DNA of 64,000 nucleotides from Streptomyces lydicus (GCF_004125265.1 NZ_RDTE01000003.1:6820001-6884000), one strand, 5' to 3'. Numbered from the stretch's first letter, positions 19,477 through 27,900 are shown. Notes: a model not told the origin generated them from the sequence alone. Translations and numbers: made by a program.

Positions 19477-20909
19477 GCGCCACCCCGCACCCGGAAACCC
19501 CCCGCACCACCCACACCACGACCCCCGGCGAACCCCTCGACCTCGCGGGCATCGGCATCGGCCCCTTCAACCTCTCCCTCGCCGCCCTCGCCCACCCCCT
19601 CACCCCCCTTCGCACCGCCTTCTACGACCAGCGCCCCGCCTTCCACTGGCACCCCGGCCTCCTCATCGACGGCGCCACCCTCCAAGTCCCCTTCCTCGCC
19701 GACCTGGTCACCCTCGCCGACCCCGCCAGCCCCTGGACCTTCCTGAACTACCTCAAAACCCGCGAACGGCTCTTCCCCTTCTACTTCGCCGAACGCTTCC
19801 ACCTCCACCGCGCCGAATACGACGCCTACTGCCGCTGGGTCAGCGAAAACCTCCCCAGCCTCCACTTCGGCCACCAGATCGACGCCGTCCGCTGGAACCC
19901 CGAACACGAAGTCTTCGAAGTCGACTTCACCCAGCTCGACACCGAAGGCGAAGCCGAAGCCCTGGGCCGCACCTACGCCCGCAACCTCGTCCTCGGCATC
20001 GGCACCACCCCCCACGTCCCCGTCCCCCTCCGCCCCCTCGCCGAGGCCCCCGCCGTCCCCGTCATCCACTCCGCCGACTACCTCGACCACCGCGACACCC
20101 TGCTCGCCGCCGGCCACGTCACCGTCATCGGCGCCGGCCAGTCAGGCGCCGAAATCTTCCTCGACCAGCTCCGCGCCCGCCCCGCCGGCCGCGAACGCCT
20201 CCACTGGCTCGCCCGCACCCCCGCCTTCGCCCCCATGGAATACAGCAAACTCGGCCTCGAACACTTCACCCCCGACTACACCCGTTACTTCCACGCCCTG
20301 CCCGAACGCGTCCGCGACGACCTCGTCCCCGGCCAGTGGCAGCTCCACAAAGGCATCGACCACGCCACCCTCGGCGCCATCCACGACGAGCTCTACCGCC
20401 GCACCCTCGACGGCGGCTGGCCCGACGCCACCCTCACCCCCGGAGTCTTCGTCCGCACCGCCGGCCGCGTCGGCACCACCAAGATCGAACTCCACCTCGA
20501 CCACACCCAGCAAGGCACCCGCTCCCGCCTCACCACCGACGCCGTCATCCTCGCCACCGGCTACCGCGAACGCCGCATGGACACCCTGCTCGCCGCCATC
20601 GACCCCTACGTACGCCGCGACTCCGGCGCACGCCCCCGCATCGACGCGGACCACCGCCTCGCCCTCGACCCCGCCGTCACCGGCTCCGTCTACGTCCAGA
20701 ACGCCGAAACCCACACCCACGGCGTGGGCACCCCCGACCTCGGCCTCGCCGCCTGGCGCAGCGCCACCATCCTCAACGCCCTCACCGGCAACACCCCCTA
20801 CCCCCTCCCCAGCCGCACCGCCTTCACCAGCTTCGGCCTCCCCCAGCCGTCGACGGGACGCACCGGCATGGTCCCCCGCCAGGGCTCCACCCTCGTCCCC
20901 CGCCGCTGA
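19473..20909 (+). CDS. desB: DesB-like FAD-dependent diamine N-hydroxylase
   Basis: 478 residues, an N-hydroxylating monooxygenase of the lysine N6-hydroxylase/ornithine N5-oxygenase family. FAD site GIGIGPFNLSLAALA (about 27-41), NADPH site VTVIGAGQSGAE (about 216-227) and the C-terminal ATGYRER are intact. Blocks such as WHPGLLIDGATLQVPFLADL and APMEYSKLGLEHFTPDYTRY match my recollection of Streptomyces DesB, the cadaverine N-hydroxylase of desferrioxamine synthesis. The start overlaps the decarboxylase stop (ATGA). The acyltransferase (desC) and NIS synthetase (desD) that normally follow are absent; an IS5-type structure begins 40 bp after the stop. Confidence 0.88.
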   Translation: MSATPHPETPRTTHTTTPGEPLDLAGIGIGPFNLSLAALAHPLTPLRTAFYDQRPAFHWHPGLLIDGATLQVPFLADLVTLADPASPWTFLNYLKTRERLFPFYFAERFHLHRAEYDAYCRWVSENLPSLHFGHQIDAVRWNPEHEVFEVDFTQLDTEGEAEALGRTYARNLVLGIGTTPHVPVPLRPLAEAPAVPVIHSADYLDHRDTLLAAGHVTVIGAGQSGAEIFLDQLRARPAGRERLHWLARTPAFAPMEYSKLGLEHFTPDYTRYFHALPERVRDDLVPGQWQLHKGIDHATLGAIHDELYRRTLDGGWPDATLTPGVFVRTAGRVGTTKIELHLDHTQQGTRSRLTTDAVILATGYRERRMDTLLAAIDPYVRRDSGARPRIDADHRLALDPAVTGSVYVQNAETHTHGVGTPDLGLAAWRSATILNALTGNTPYPLPSRTAFTSFGLPQPSTGRTGMVPRQGSTLVPRR

Positions 20910-20949
20910 CCCCGGCCCCGCCCCACCCATGTCCGCCCGCCGCGCGCCA

Positions 20950-21194
20950 CTAGGGTCTGTTGTGAAAGTGCTGGTCACAGCCACTCGTTGAGGACTGCGA
21001 CCAGCACGATCGCCTCGTAGCGGACCGCGAGCGTGTCATACCTCGTGGCTACGGCCCGCCGGCGCTTGAGGCGGTTGATCCCGAACTCGACCGCGTGCCG
21101 CTGCTTGTAGTCGTCCTTGTCGAACTTGGGCGGCCGTCCGCCTCGCGATCCGCGCTCGAGGCGGTTGCGGACGCGGTCCGTCGGGACCGGGATC
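20950..21194 (-). mobile_element. truncated IS5-family element (3' end only)
   Basis: Homology with the complete copy at 22.1-23.0 kb runs from the outer terminal repeat at 20953 to about 21194 (GACCGGGATC) and then stops abruptly. The inner end is therefore missing about 700 bp of IS sequence. The breakpoint lies 4 bp upstream of the SDR promoter's -35 element. Confidence 0.85.
20975..21194 (-). pseudogene. C-terminal fragment of IS5-family transposase
   Basis: The reverse strand encodes IPVPTDRVRNRLERGSRGG, then HAVEFGINRLKRRRAVATRY and ends in VAVLNEWL, the carboxy end of the DDE transposase. The conserved glutamate of the DDE triad (HAVEFG) is retained, but the N-terminal two thirds are lost. 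This copy keeps the original reading frame at the point where the other copy is frameshifted. Confidence 0.88.
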
Positions 21195-21197
21195 CGC

Positions 21198-21228
21198 TTG
21201 CTTGGAGTGCACTCCAAGGCCATAGCGT
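21198..21228 (+). promoter_or_regulatory. MerR-type promoter: 19-bp spacer holding a perfect palindrome
   Basis: -35 TTGCTT (21198-21203) and -10 TAGCGT (21223-21228) are separated by exactly 19 bp. A perfect 18-bp palindrome CTTGGAGTGCACTCCAAG (21201-21218) covers the spacer. An overlong spacer with a dyad between the elements is the hallmark of promoters activated by MerR-family proteins through DNA untwisting. It is placed to drive the SDR gene, with a 5' leader of about 60 nt. Confidence 0.8.
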
Positions 21229-21297
21229 TGAGACAGCTGAACCGAACACCCGACGCGTCGACGCATCATCCCGCACGACCAATTGGAAAGGCGGCAA

Positions 21298-22092
21298 GTG
21301 GTAGACAACCAATTCACAACGCATGCAGAACTTTTCGATCTGTGTGGAAAGCGCGCGCTCGTCACCGGTGGCACCCGAGGCATCGGAATGATGATCGCGC
21401 GTGGCCTTCTCCAGGCGGGCGTCCGCGTGGTCATCAGCTCACGCAACGCAGAAGCGTGCGCTCAAGCGCAGGAACAGCTGTCCACATTTGGTGAGGTGCG
21501 GGCCATCCCCGCCGACCTGTCCCGCCACGACGAGTGTCGGCGACTGTCCGACCTCGTCACCGCCGACTCGGAGCGTCTCGACATCCTCGTCAACAACGCG
21601 GGCGCCATGTGGGACGAGCCGCTGGCGACGTTCCCAGACGCGGCCTGGGACACCGTCGTCGACCTCAACCTGAAGTCGCCGTTCTGGCTGGTCCAGGCGC
21701 TACTGCCCGCACTTCGCAGGGCGGGCACCGCCGACGATCCCGCGCGGATCATCAACATCGGCAGCATCGCTGCCATCCACATCCCCCAGCGGCCCAACTA
21801 CTCGTACTCCAGCAGCAAGGCCGCACTGCATCAACTCACCAGAGTGCTCGCCAAGGAACTAGGACCGCAGCACGTCACCGTGAACGCCGTGGCGCCGGGA
21901 CCGTTCCCGTCGACGATGATGGCTGCAACCCTCGATGAGTTCGGCGAGGCGATCGCGGCGTCGGCCCCACTACGCCGGATCGGCCGCGACGACGACATGG
22001 CGGGTGTCGCCGTGTTCCTCGCCAGCCGGGCAGGCGCATACCTGACAGGCGCCGTGATCCCCGTCGACGGCGGCATCGCCACAACCGCATAG
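21298..22092 (+). CDS. SDR-family oxidoreductase
   Basis: 264 residues, classical short-chain dehydrogenase/reductase. The cofactor glycine motif is TGGTRGIG (about 24-31), NNAG follows near residue 98, and the catalytic set is Ser in IGSIA, then Tyr and Lys in YSSSKAA. The C-terminal APGPFPST and LTGAVIPVDGG complete the family pattern. The Arg after the first Gly-rich strand region (SSRNAE) favours NADP(H). GTG 21298 is chosen for the AAGG 6 nt upstream; TTG 21283 is in frame but poorer. It lies between two IS5-type copies and uses a MerR-type promoter, suggesting an aldehyde- or redox-inducible detoxification role. The substrate is unknown. Confidence 0.9.
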   Translation: MVDNQFTTHAELFDLCGKRALVTGGTRGIGMMIARGLLQAGVRVVISSRNAEACAQAQEQLSTFGEVRAIPADLSRHDECRRLSDLVTADSERLDILVNNAGAMWDEPLATFPDAAWDTVVDLNLKSPFWLVQALLPALRRAGTADDPARIINIGSIAAIHIPQRPNYSYSSSKAALHQLTRVLAKELGPQHVTVNAVAPGPFPSTMMAATLDEFGEAIAASAPLRRIGRDDDMAGVAVFLASRAGAYLTGAVIPVDGGIATTA

Positions 22093-22097
22093 GCCGC

Positions 22098-23044
22098 CTA
22101 GGGTCTGCTTGCGAAAGTTGATCTTGATCGTTGATGATCACGTCCTGTGGGATGCGGGGATCTGACGAACGGCCAGTGGGCCCGACTTGAGCCACTGTTG
22201 CCGCGGGGCATCAAGTCGGGCCGTCCGCCGGTACGGACGCGGCGGCAGCTGATAGACGGCATACGGTGGCGGACCCGGACGGGTGCTCCCTGGCGTGACG
22301 TGCCGGAACGCTACGGGCCGTGGGACCGGGGCTATGACCTGTTCCGGCGCTGGCAGCGCGATGGCACCTGGGCCCGGATCGTCACTCAGCTGCAGGCCGA
22401 GGCGGATACCAAGGGCCTGATCACCTGGGACGTGAACATCGACTCCACGGTCTGCCGGGCCCACCAGCACGCGGCTGGGGCGGCGAAAAGGGGGATCTCC
22501 AGAAGGAACCGCCCGGCGGGATCCCCGTCGAGCCGGCCGACCACGGGCTCGGACGCTCCCGGGGCGGCCTGACCAGCAAGATCCACCTCGCCGTCGAGCA
22601 GGGTCACAAGCCGCTATCGGTGGTCATCACCGCCGGACAGCGAGGTGATTCGCCTCAGTTCGAGTCGGTCCCAGAAGCGATCCGGGTGCCCCGGCTCGGA
22701 GTCGGCAGGCCGCGCAAACGGCCGGACCGGGTCCGGGCCGACAAGGCGTACGGCTCCCGCAGCAATCGCGCCTACCTGCGCAGACGCGGGATCAAGGCCA
22801 CGATCCCGGTCCCGACGGACCGCGTCCGCAACCACCTCGAGCGCGGATCGCGAGGCGGACGGCCGCCCAAGTTCGACAAGGACGACTACAAGCAGCGGCA
22901 CGCGGTCGAGTGCGGGATCAACCGCCTCAAGCCCCGCCGGGCCGTAGCCACGAGGTATGAAGCTCGCGGTCCGCTACGAGGCGACCGTGCTGGTCGCAGT
23001 CCTCAACGAGTGGCTGTGACCAGCACTTTCACAACAGACCCTAG
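22098..23044 (+). mobile_element. IS5-family insertion sequence (near complete, decayed)
   Basis: About 945 bp bounded by CTAG on both sides. The left terminal repeat GGGTCTGCTTGCGAAAGTTG and the right one (reverse complement GGGTCTGTTGTGAAAGTGCT) agree over most of the first 17 positions. It carries one transposase split by two frame changes. The CTAG flank fits the target preference of several actinobacterial IS5-group elements. Confidence 0.85.
22147..23019 (+). pseudogene. IS5-family DDE transposase with two frame disruptions
   Basis: The first frame (from GTG 22147) encodes the N-terminal domain (LTNGQWARLEPLLPRG, then WRTRTGAPWRDVPERYGPWD) and the first catalytic Asp in WDVNIDSTVCRAHQHA. 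At the GAAAAGGGGG run (22485-22494) the homologous sequence continues in the -1 frame as GDLQKEPPGG, GLGRSRGGLTSKIHLAVEQG, DKAYGSRSNRAYLRRRGI and HAVECGINRLKPRRAVATRY. A second shift near 22960, where about two bases are missing before AAGCTCGCGG, moves LAVRYEATVLVAVLNEWL to yet another frame. The first could be programmed frameshifting, as in some IS5 groups; the second is a lesion, so the copy is probably inactive. Confidence 0.85.
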
Positions 23045-23155
23045 GCCCACGGGAGCCGGGGGAGCGCCGCGGCCCCGGAAGAGACCACGGCCGCTCCCGG
23101 ACGGCGCCCCCTCCGCCCCCCCCGGGGCCCCGCGGCCCCGGCAGTCCACCGGAAC

Positions 23156-24979
23156 TCAGAACACCGGCACCCCGTCCCGCGTCAGCCTCCAGTCCACCGA
23201 AGCGAACCGGGCCGGATCGATCTGCCCACTCTCCTGCACCCACCCAATGATCAAATTCCGGATCTCGTCGGACGTCGACCACACCTGCTCCGCGGCCGCC
23301 ACATGCGGGAAATTACCGCCACCGCTCGCCCGGTAATTGTTCACCGCCAGCACGAACCGCGCCGCATCATCCAACGGCTTCCCACCGAACATCAGCTTCC
23401 CGATCCGCTGCCCCGCCGGCTTCGCGATATCGATCTCGTACGAGACACCGCTCACCGCGTCATAGTTGTAATCCGGCGTACCATCCGCATTCGTCACCTT
23501 CGACGGATCCACCGGACCACCGGCCGCCGTTCGCACGTAATACCGCGCCGAAAACTCCAAATACGCCCGCACCTGCGCACCCGTCAACACCCGCGCCTCC
23601 AGCGTATTGTCGAACGGATACAACGCCGCCATCGACCGGATCGTCACATCCCCCTCCGGCACCCTCGCCGTCCGCGAAAAACACGACGCCTGCGACAACA
23701 CCGGCAACGACGCATACGCCGACCCCGCAAGCGCCTTACGCACCACCTCCGCCTGCACAAAAGCAATGAAGTCCAAAAGCGGCGAATCCTTTACCGGCGC
23801 CTCGGCCGCCGTCATCTCCGCCTTCGACCGGCCGATCACCCGATTCACATACGCCACCACCTTCCGGTGCTCCGCCCGCAGCAACCCCGTGATCCGCGCA
23901 TCCTCTGCCACCGCATTCGAGTTCAGAACCCGCGAAGCGACCGACGCCACCTCCCAGCGCCCCCGATGCCACTCCACCGCCACATCGAAAAGCGTCAGCC
24001 GCTGCCCCCACTTCAACGGCTCGGAGAGCACCACCTCCCGGCCCGACTCCTTGTTCACCACCCGCCGCTCGGGAACCTCCACATGCGCATGGCCCACCAA
24101 AATCGCATCGATCCCCGGCACCTGCTCCGCCACCAACGCCGCCGCATTCTCCACATACGGCAACTGATCCCCGTACGACGACGTACCACTCATCCCCGAA
24201 TGCGCCGCCACGATCACCACATCCGCGCCCATCGACCGCAGCTTCGGCACCCACTTCGCCGCCTGCTCCACCAGCCCCGGAAACGCCAGCTTCCCCTGCA
24301 CATGCGCCTTGTCCCAGATCGCGATCCCCGGATTCGTCAAACCCAGCACCGCCACGGTCACCTCCCGCCCACGAGGTGACCGCAAACGCTTCAGCACATA
24401 CGGACGGAACGCCGGCCGCAACGACCTCGCATCCACCGCATTCGCCCCCAGCAGCGGAAAATCACAGCTCTCCTCGAACTTCCGCAGCACCGGAATGCCG
24501 TAATTGAACTCATGATTCCCCAGCGCCGCGGCGTCATAGCCGATCGCATTCATCGCCCGCGCCATCGGATGCACCGGACCGCCCGGATCCGTGATCGGAT
24601 CCACCTTGGCGTAGTAATACGCCAACTGCGTCCCCTGAATCGTGTCGCCCGCATCGATCAACAGCGTGTTCCGCCGGCCCCTCTCCCGCCGCACCTGCGT
24701 CACCAGCGTCGAAATCTTCGCCAGACCGACGTCGTTGTGCGCCGCATCGTCGAACTCCGCGTCGGTGGTGTAATCCCAGTTGAAGACATTGCCGTGCAGA
24801 TCCGTCGTGCCCATGACCGTGAAGGCATACCGCTCCCGCCGGTGACCGCGGCCACCCGGATCACCGGCGCCCCGGCCCTCCACCGCCCCGGCCGCCGGCG
24901 CCCCCGCCGCCCCCGCGAGCGCCACCCCGGCTCCCGTCACCACGGAACGCCCCAAGAACTTCCTACGGTCAAGCGACAT
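23156..24979 (-). CDS. Tat-exported 5'-nucleotidase / 2',3'-cyclic phosphodiesterase
   Basis: 607 residues, a calcineurin-like metallophosphoesterase with a 5'-nucleotidase C-terminal domain, releasing phosphate from extracellular nucleotides. ATG 24979 has AGGGAG upstream. The N-terminus SLDRRKFLGRSVVTGAGVAL is a textbook twin-arginine signal. Two-metal motifs are present: MGTTDLHGN, DAGDTIQG, ALGNHEFNYG and VGHAHVEVPE. The C-terminal domain contains LYPFDNTLEARVLTG and AVNNYRASGGGNFP, which form the substrate-binding pocket. It is transcribed toward the IS-bounded region. No PHO box was recognised. Confidence 0.92.
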   Translation of the reverse strand: MSLDRRKFLGRSVVTGAGVALAGAAGAPAAGAVEGRGAGDPGGRGHRRERYAFTVMGTTDLHGNVFNWDYTTDAEFDDAAHNDVGLAKISTLVTQVRRERGRRNTLLIDAGDTIQGTQLAYYYAKVDPITDPGGPVHPMARAMNAIGYDAAALGNHEFNYGIPVLRKFEESCDFPLLGANAVDARSLRPAFRPYVLKRLRSPRGREVTVAVLGLTNPGIAIWDKAHVQGKLAFPGLVEQAAKWVPKLRSMGADVVIVAAHSGMSGTSSYGDQLPYVENAAALVAEQVPGIDAILVGHAHVEVPERRVVNKESGREVVLSEPLKWGQRLTLFDVAVEWHRGRWEVASVASRVLNSNAVAEDARITGLLRAEHRKVVAYVNRVIGRSKAEMTAAEAPVKDSPLLDFIAFVQAEVVRKALAGSAYASLPVLSQASCFSRTARVPEGDVTIRSMAALYPFDNTLEARVLTGAQVRAYLEFSARYYVRTAAGGPVDPSKVTNADGTPDYNYDAVSGVSYEIDIAKPAGQRIGKLMFGGKPLDDAARFVLAVNNYRASGGGNFPHVAAAEQVWSTSDEIRNLIIGWVQESGQIDPARFASVDWRLTRDGVPVF

Positions 24980-25455
24980 GCCAACTCCCTTGGATGAAGG
25001 CCAAAACGCCGATACGCGCCGCCACACAGCGGGACAACGCGCGTAGATTCTGGCGCAGCCGCACCCCGCACAACACCCCTCACGCGATTCCCGCGGATGC
25101 CCCACCGACGCCCCATCGGCGCCCTCCTCGAAATCGCCGGCCTCGGCGCCGAGAACACCGCCCCCGCCCAGGTCCCCGGTATGCGCCTCTTCGCCGACTA
25201 CGGCCGCGCCCCCAGCCAGGAATCCACCCCCGCCCCCGCCCTCCAACCCCAGCGCCAAGCCGTCCATGCCCACGTCAACGCATGCTTGACGATGACCCGC
25301 CCGGTACTGTGAGACCGTGCGAACAGAATGAATTTCCGCTCATCGGAGCACCGCCGCGCCCATTCCATTACTTGTCAACAGCCTTTCACCAAGCGCTCGT
25401 TGAGCAGACACTTCCCTACCGTTCCCTACCGTCCGGTAAGTCATAGGGTCGAAGC
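24980..25455. other. spacer between the nucleotidase and pyk
   Basis: 476 bp holding the divergent promoters of the nucleotidase and pyruvate kinase genes. A 71-codon plus-strand frame at 25097-25312 has GC-rich third positions for about 60 codons, but no recognisable family or ribosome-binding site, so I do not call it. The 120 bp before pyk are markedly AT-richer than their surroundings, as expected of a promoter. Confidence 0.5.
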
Positions 25456-26892
25456 ATGCGCCGAGCCAAGATCGTCTGCACACTGGGACCCGCCACCGAC
25501 TCGTACGAGCAGATCAAAGCCCTCGTCGACGCCGGAATGGACATCGCCCGCTTCAACCTCAGCCACGGCACCTACGCCGAACACGAGGCACGATTCGACC
25601 GGGTCCGCAAAGCCTCCGAAGAAACCCGCCGCAGCGTCGGCATCCTCGCCGACCTTCAAGGCCCGAAGATCCGACTCGGCCGATTCCGCGAAGGCCCTGT
25701 ACTTCTCGAACGCGACGACGAGTTCACCATCACCGTGGAACCCGCCGTCGAAGGCGACCGCCAGATCTGCGGCACCACCTACCACGGCCTCGCCGCCGAC
25801 GTCACCACCGGCGAACGCATCCTCATCGACGACGGAAAAGTCACCCTCGAAGTCACCGACGTCGACGGACCCCACGTCCGCACCAGGGTCGTCGAAGGCG
25901 GCATGGTCTCCGACCACAAAGGCCTCAACCTTCCCGGCGTCGCCGTCTCCGTCCCCGCCCTCTCCGACAAGGACCAGGACGACCTCCGCTGGGCCCTGCG
26001 CTACGGTGCCGACATCATCGCCCTCTCCTTCGTCCGCAGCGGCCGCGACATCGAAGACGTCCACCGCATCATGCGCGAGGAAGACCGCTTCCTCCCCGTC
26101 ATCGCCAAGGTCGAAAAGCCCCAGGCCGTCGACAACATCGACGACATCGTCGCCGCCTTCGACGGCATCATGGTCGCCCGCGGCGACCTCGGCGTCGAAA
26201 TGCCCCTCGAAACCGTCCCGATCGTCCAGAAGCGCGCCATCAAACTCGCCAAGCGCAACGCCAAACCGGTCATTGTCGCCACCCAGATGCTCGACTCGAT
26301 GATCGACAACTCCCGCCCCACCCGCGCCGAAGCCTCCGACGTCGCCAACGCCGTCATCGACGGCACCGACGCCGTCATGCTCTCCGGCGAGACCAGCGTC
26401 GGGAAGTACCCCACCGAGACCGTCAAGACGATGAGCCGCATCGTCGAGGCCGCCGAGGAAGACCTCCTCGCCAAGGGCCTCCCGCCGCTCACCAAGGCCA
26501 ACAAGCCCCGCACCCAGGGCGGCGCCGTCGCCCGCGCCGCCGCCGACATGGGCGATTTCCTCGGCGCCAAGTTCCTGGTCGCCTTCACCCAGTCCGGCGA
26601 CACCGTCCGCCGGCTCTCCCGCTACCGCTCGCCCATCCCGCTGCTGGCCTTCACCCCCGACCCGGCCACCCGCTCCCAGCTCAACGTCAGCTGGGGCGTG
26701 GAGACCTTCCTCGGCCCGACCGTCGACTCCACCGACGAGATGGTCGCCCAGGTCGACGAGCAGCTTCTGAGGCTCGGCCGCTGCCAGAAGGGCGACGTCG
26801 TCATCATCACGGCCGGCTCCCCGCCCGGAGTCCCCGGCTCCACCAACCTCGTCCGCGTCCACCACATCGGCGAGGACGACTCCCCGAAGTAG
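25456..26892 (+). CDS. pyk: pyruvate kinase
   Basis: 478 residues. It transfers phosphate from phosphoenolpyruvate to ADP in the last step of glycolysis. The N-terminus RRAKIVCTLGPATDSYEQI is diagnostic, followed by FNLSHG, GPKIRLG, the B domain (about 70-165), the active-site MVARGDLGVEMPLE and the ATQMLDSMI segment. The C-terminal regulatory domain (about 345-475) has FTQSGDTVRRLSRYR and ends with the nucleotide-like ITAGSPPGVPGSTN. ATG follows 12 bp after a TAG and is preceded by an AT-rich promoter region. Streptomyces usually carry two pyruvate kinases; synteny suggests the one near polA. Confidence 0.97.
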   Translation: MRRAKIVCTLGPATDSYEQIKALVDAGMDIARFNLSHGTYAEHEARFDRVRKASEETRRSVGILADLQGPKIRLGRFREGPVLLERDDEFTITVEPAVEGDRQICGTTYHGLAADVTTGERILIDDGKVTLEVTDVDGPHVRTRVVEGGMVSDHKGLNLPGVAVSVPALSDKDQDDLRWALRYGADIIALSFVRSGRDIEDVHRIMREEDRFLPVIAKVEKPQAVDNIDDIVAAFDGIMVARGDLGVEMPLETVPIVQKRAIKLAKRNAKPVIVATQMLDSMIDNSRPTRAEASDVANAVIDGTDAVMLSGETSVGKYPTETVKTMSRIVEAAEEDLLAKGLPPLTKANKPRTQGGAVARAAADMGDFLGAKFLVAFTQSGDTVRRLSRYRSPIPLLAFTPDPATRSQLNVSWGVETFLGPTVDSTDEMVAQVDEQLLRLGRCQKGDVVIITAGSPPGVPGSTNLVRVHHIGEDDSPK

Positions 26893-26944
26893 CCCCACCC
26901 GCACCGCGATTTAGCTGGGCCGAGGTACCTGACTGCCGTCCCCG

Positions 26945-27733
26945 TCAGTACTTCGGCCCGATGTGTCGGTCCATGAGAGCGACGGAGGCTTTGCGGGCCA
27001 CGGAGATGTTGAACGGGTCGCTGCCGCGGGCGAGGACGGTCCATTCGACGCCGACCTTTGTGAGGGTGTCCGAGAAGAGTCGCCGGATGTGATCGGACTT
27101 GTTGCTGAAGAAGTACCTCGGATACTCGTAGCGTTTGCGCTCCCCGCCCACCATCCTGGTCGTCCAGTTGGTGATGCGGCAGCCGTCGGAGTGGATCAGC
27201 CCGCGGATGAACTCCCAGGGATGCTCGTCCACGATCTGCTGCTGCCAGGGTTCGAGCACGATCGGCCGCTCGTGCTTCTTGCCGGGGCCGTGCTGCGGGA
27301 ACATGCACCATAAGTGCTTCGAATAGAGCTTCACGTTGTGGCAGCCGGGCCTGCGGACCCGGCACACGGAATTGTCGGGGAAGACCGCGCGCATGGCGGC
27401 TTCACAGGCATCCATGAGACCCGGCCAGCCGTCACCGCACGTGATCATGAGGCTCGGCACGCGGTGCGTCGAGTACTGGATGATGTGGCCGTCGCCGAGG
27501 TAGAGGGCCAGGAGGTAGGCGTACGCCGCGGGGTCGAGTTTCCGATCGTCGCAGCGCGGGCACTTCGGGTCGTGGGTTCCTGGACACTCTCCGCGTTTGG
27601 CGCGGTCCATGTGCCGCCAATAGCCGATGGTGCCGAGAGGTACGCCCAAAGCGCGGGCCACATCCGCGTTCCTTGCTCCCGCCCGGAGTTGGGCGATTGC
27701 TTTGTGTCGCACGTCCTTGCCGTGAAAGTCCAT
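26945..27733 (-). CDS. free-standing HTH/LAGLIDADG endonuclease-like protein
   Basis: 262 residues. The N-terminal helix-turn-helix (about 18-41, ARNADVARALGVPLGTIGYW) resembles small DNA-binding domains. A CPGTHDPKCPRCD segment (Cys50, Cys58, Cys61) may bind zinc. Two LAGLIDADG-type helices follow: YLLALYLGDGHI (73-84) and FIRGLIHSDGCR (175-186), each with the acidic residue expected to bind catalytic metal. This fits a monomeric homing-endonuclease core not embedded in an intron or intein. Residue 141 is a TTA leucine codon (27311-27313), making translation dependent on the bldA tRNA. It ends 52 bp from pyk, convergently, and starts 84 bp from tRNA-Leu. It may be an endonuclease or a repurposed regulator. 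Confidence 0.8.
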   Translation of the reverse strand: MDFHGKDVRHKAIAQLRAGARNADVARALGVPLGTIGYWRHMDRAKRGECPGTHDPKCPRCDDRKLDPAAYAYLLALYLGDGHIIQYSTHRVPSLMITCGDGWPGLMDACEAAMRAVFPDNSVCRVRRPGCHNVKLYSKHLWCMFPQHGPGKKHERPIVLEPWQQQIVDEHPWEFIRGLIHSDGCRITNWTTRMVGGERKRYEYPRYFFSNKSDHIRRLFSDTLTKVGVEWTVLARGSDPFNISVARKASVALMDRHIGPKY

Positions 27734-27817
27734 GACATCACTGTGCGTGACGAATCACGAGCGCGGGGCGAAAATGCGTGCGAACCACGCGAAGGTGAAA
27801 TTCCGCTTTTTCAAGGG

Positions 27818-27900
27818 TGCCCGGTGTGGGATTCGAACCCACATGCCCAAGGGCACGGCTGTTTGAGAGCCGCGTGTCTGACCAGTTCCACCAACCGGGC
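27818..27900 (-). tRNA. tRNA-Leu (anticodon CAA)
   Basis: The reverse strand folds as a class II tRNA: acceptor GCCCGGT with ACCGGGC, a D arm, anticodon stem CGGCT/AGCCG around loop CTCAAAC (anticodon CAA, reading TTG), a long variable arm TGCCCTTGGGCA and a T arm with GGTTCGAATCCC. The 3' CCA is not encoded. This is distinct from bldA, which reads TTA. Confidence 0.95.

Larger units (their letters stand above)
20950..23044. mobile_element. IS5-family composite structure carrying an SDR gene
   Basis: Two IS5-type copies in opposite orientation flank one gene. Both outer ends are the same IS end: GGGTCTGTTGTGAAAGTGCT at the left and its reverse complement at the right, each abutting CTAG. The left copy keeps only its last ~240 bp, the right copy is nearly full length. 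Between them lie a MerR-type promoter and an SDR gene. The geometry is that of a composite transposon with a decayed left IS, or of two independent insertions. Confidence 0.75.

Noticed and set aside
25097..25312. 71-codon plus-strand ORF between the nucleotidase and pyk
   Set aside because: Codon bias is good for part of it, but there is no ribosome-binding site, no recognisable family, and the bias is lost before the stop. It could be a remnant.
27818..27900. tRNA-Leu considered as bldA
   Set aside because: The anticodon is CAA (reads TTG), not UAA.
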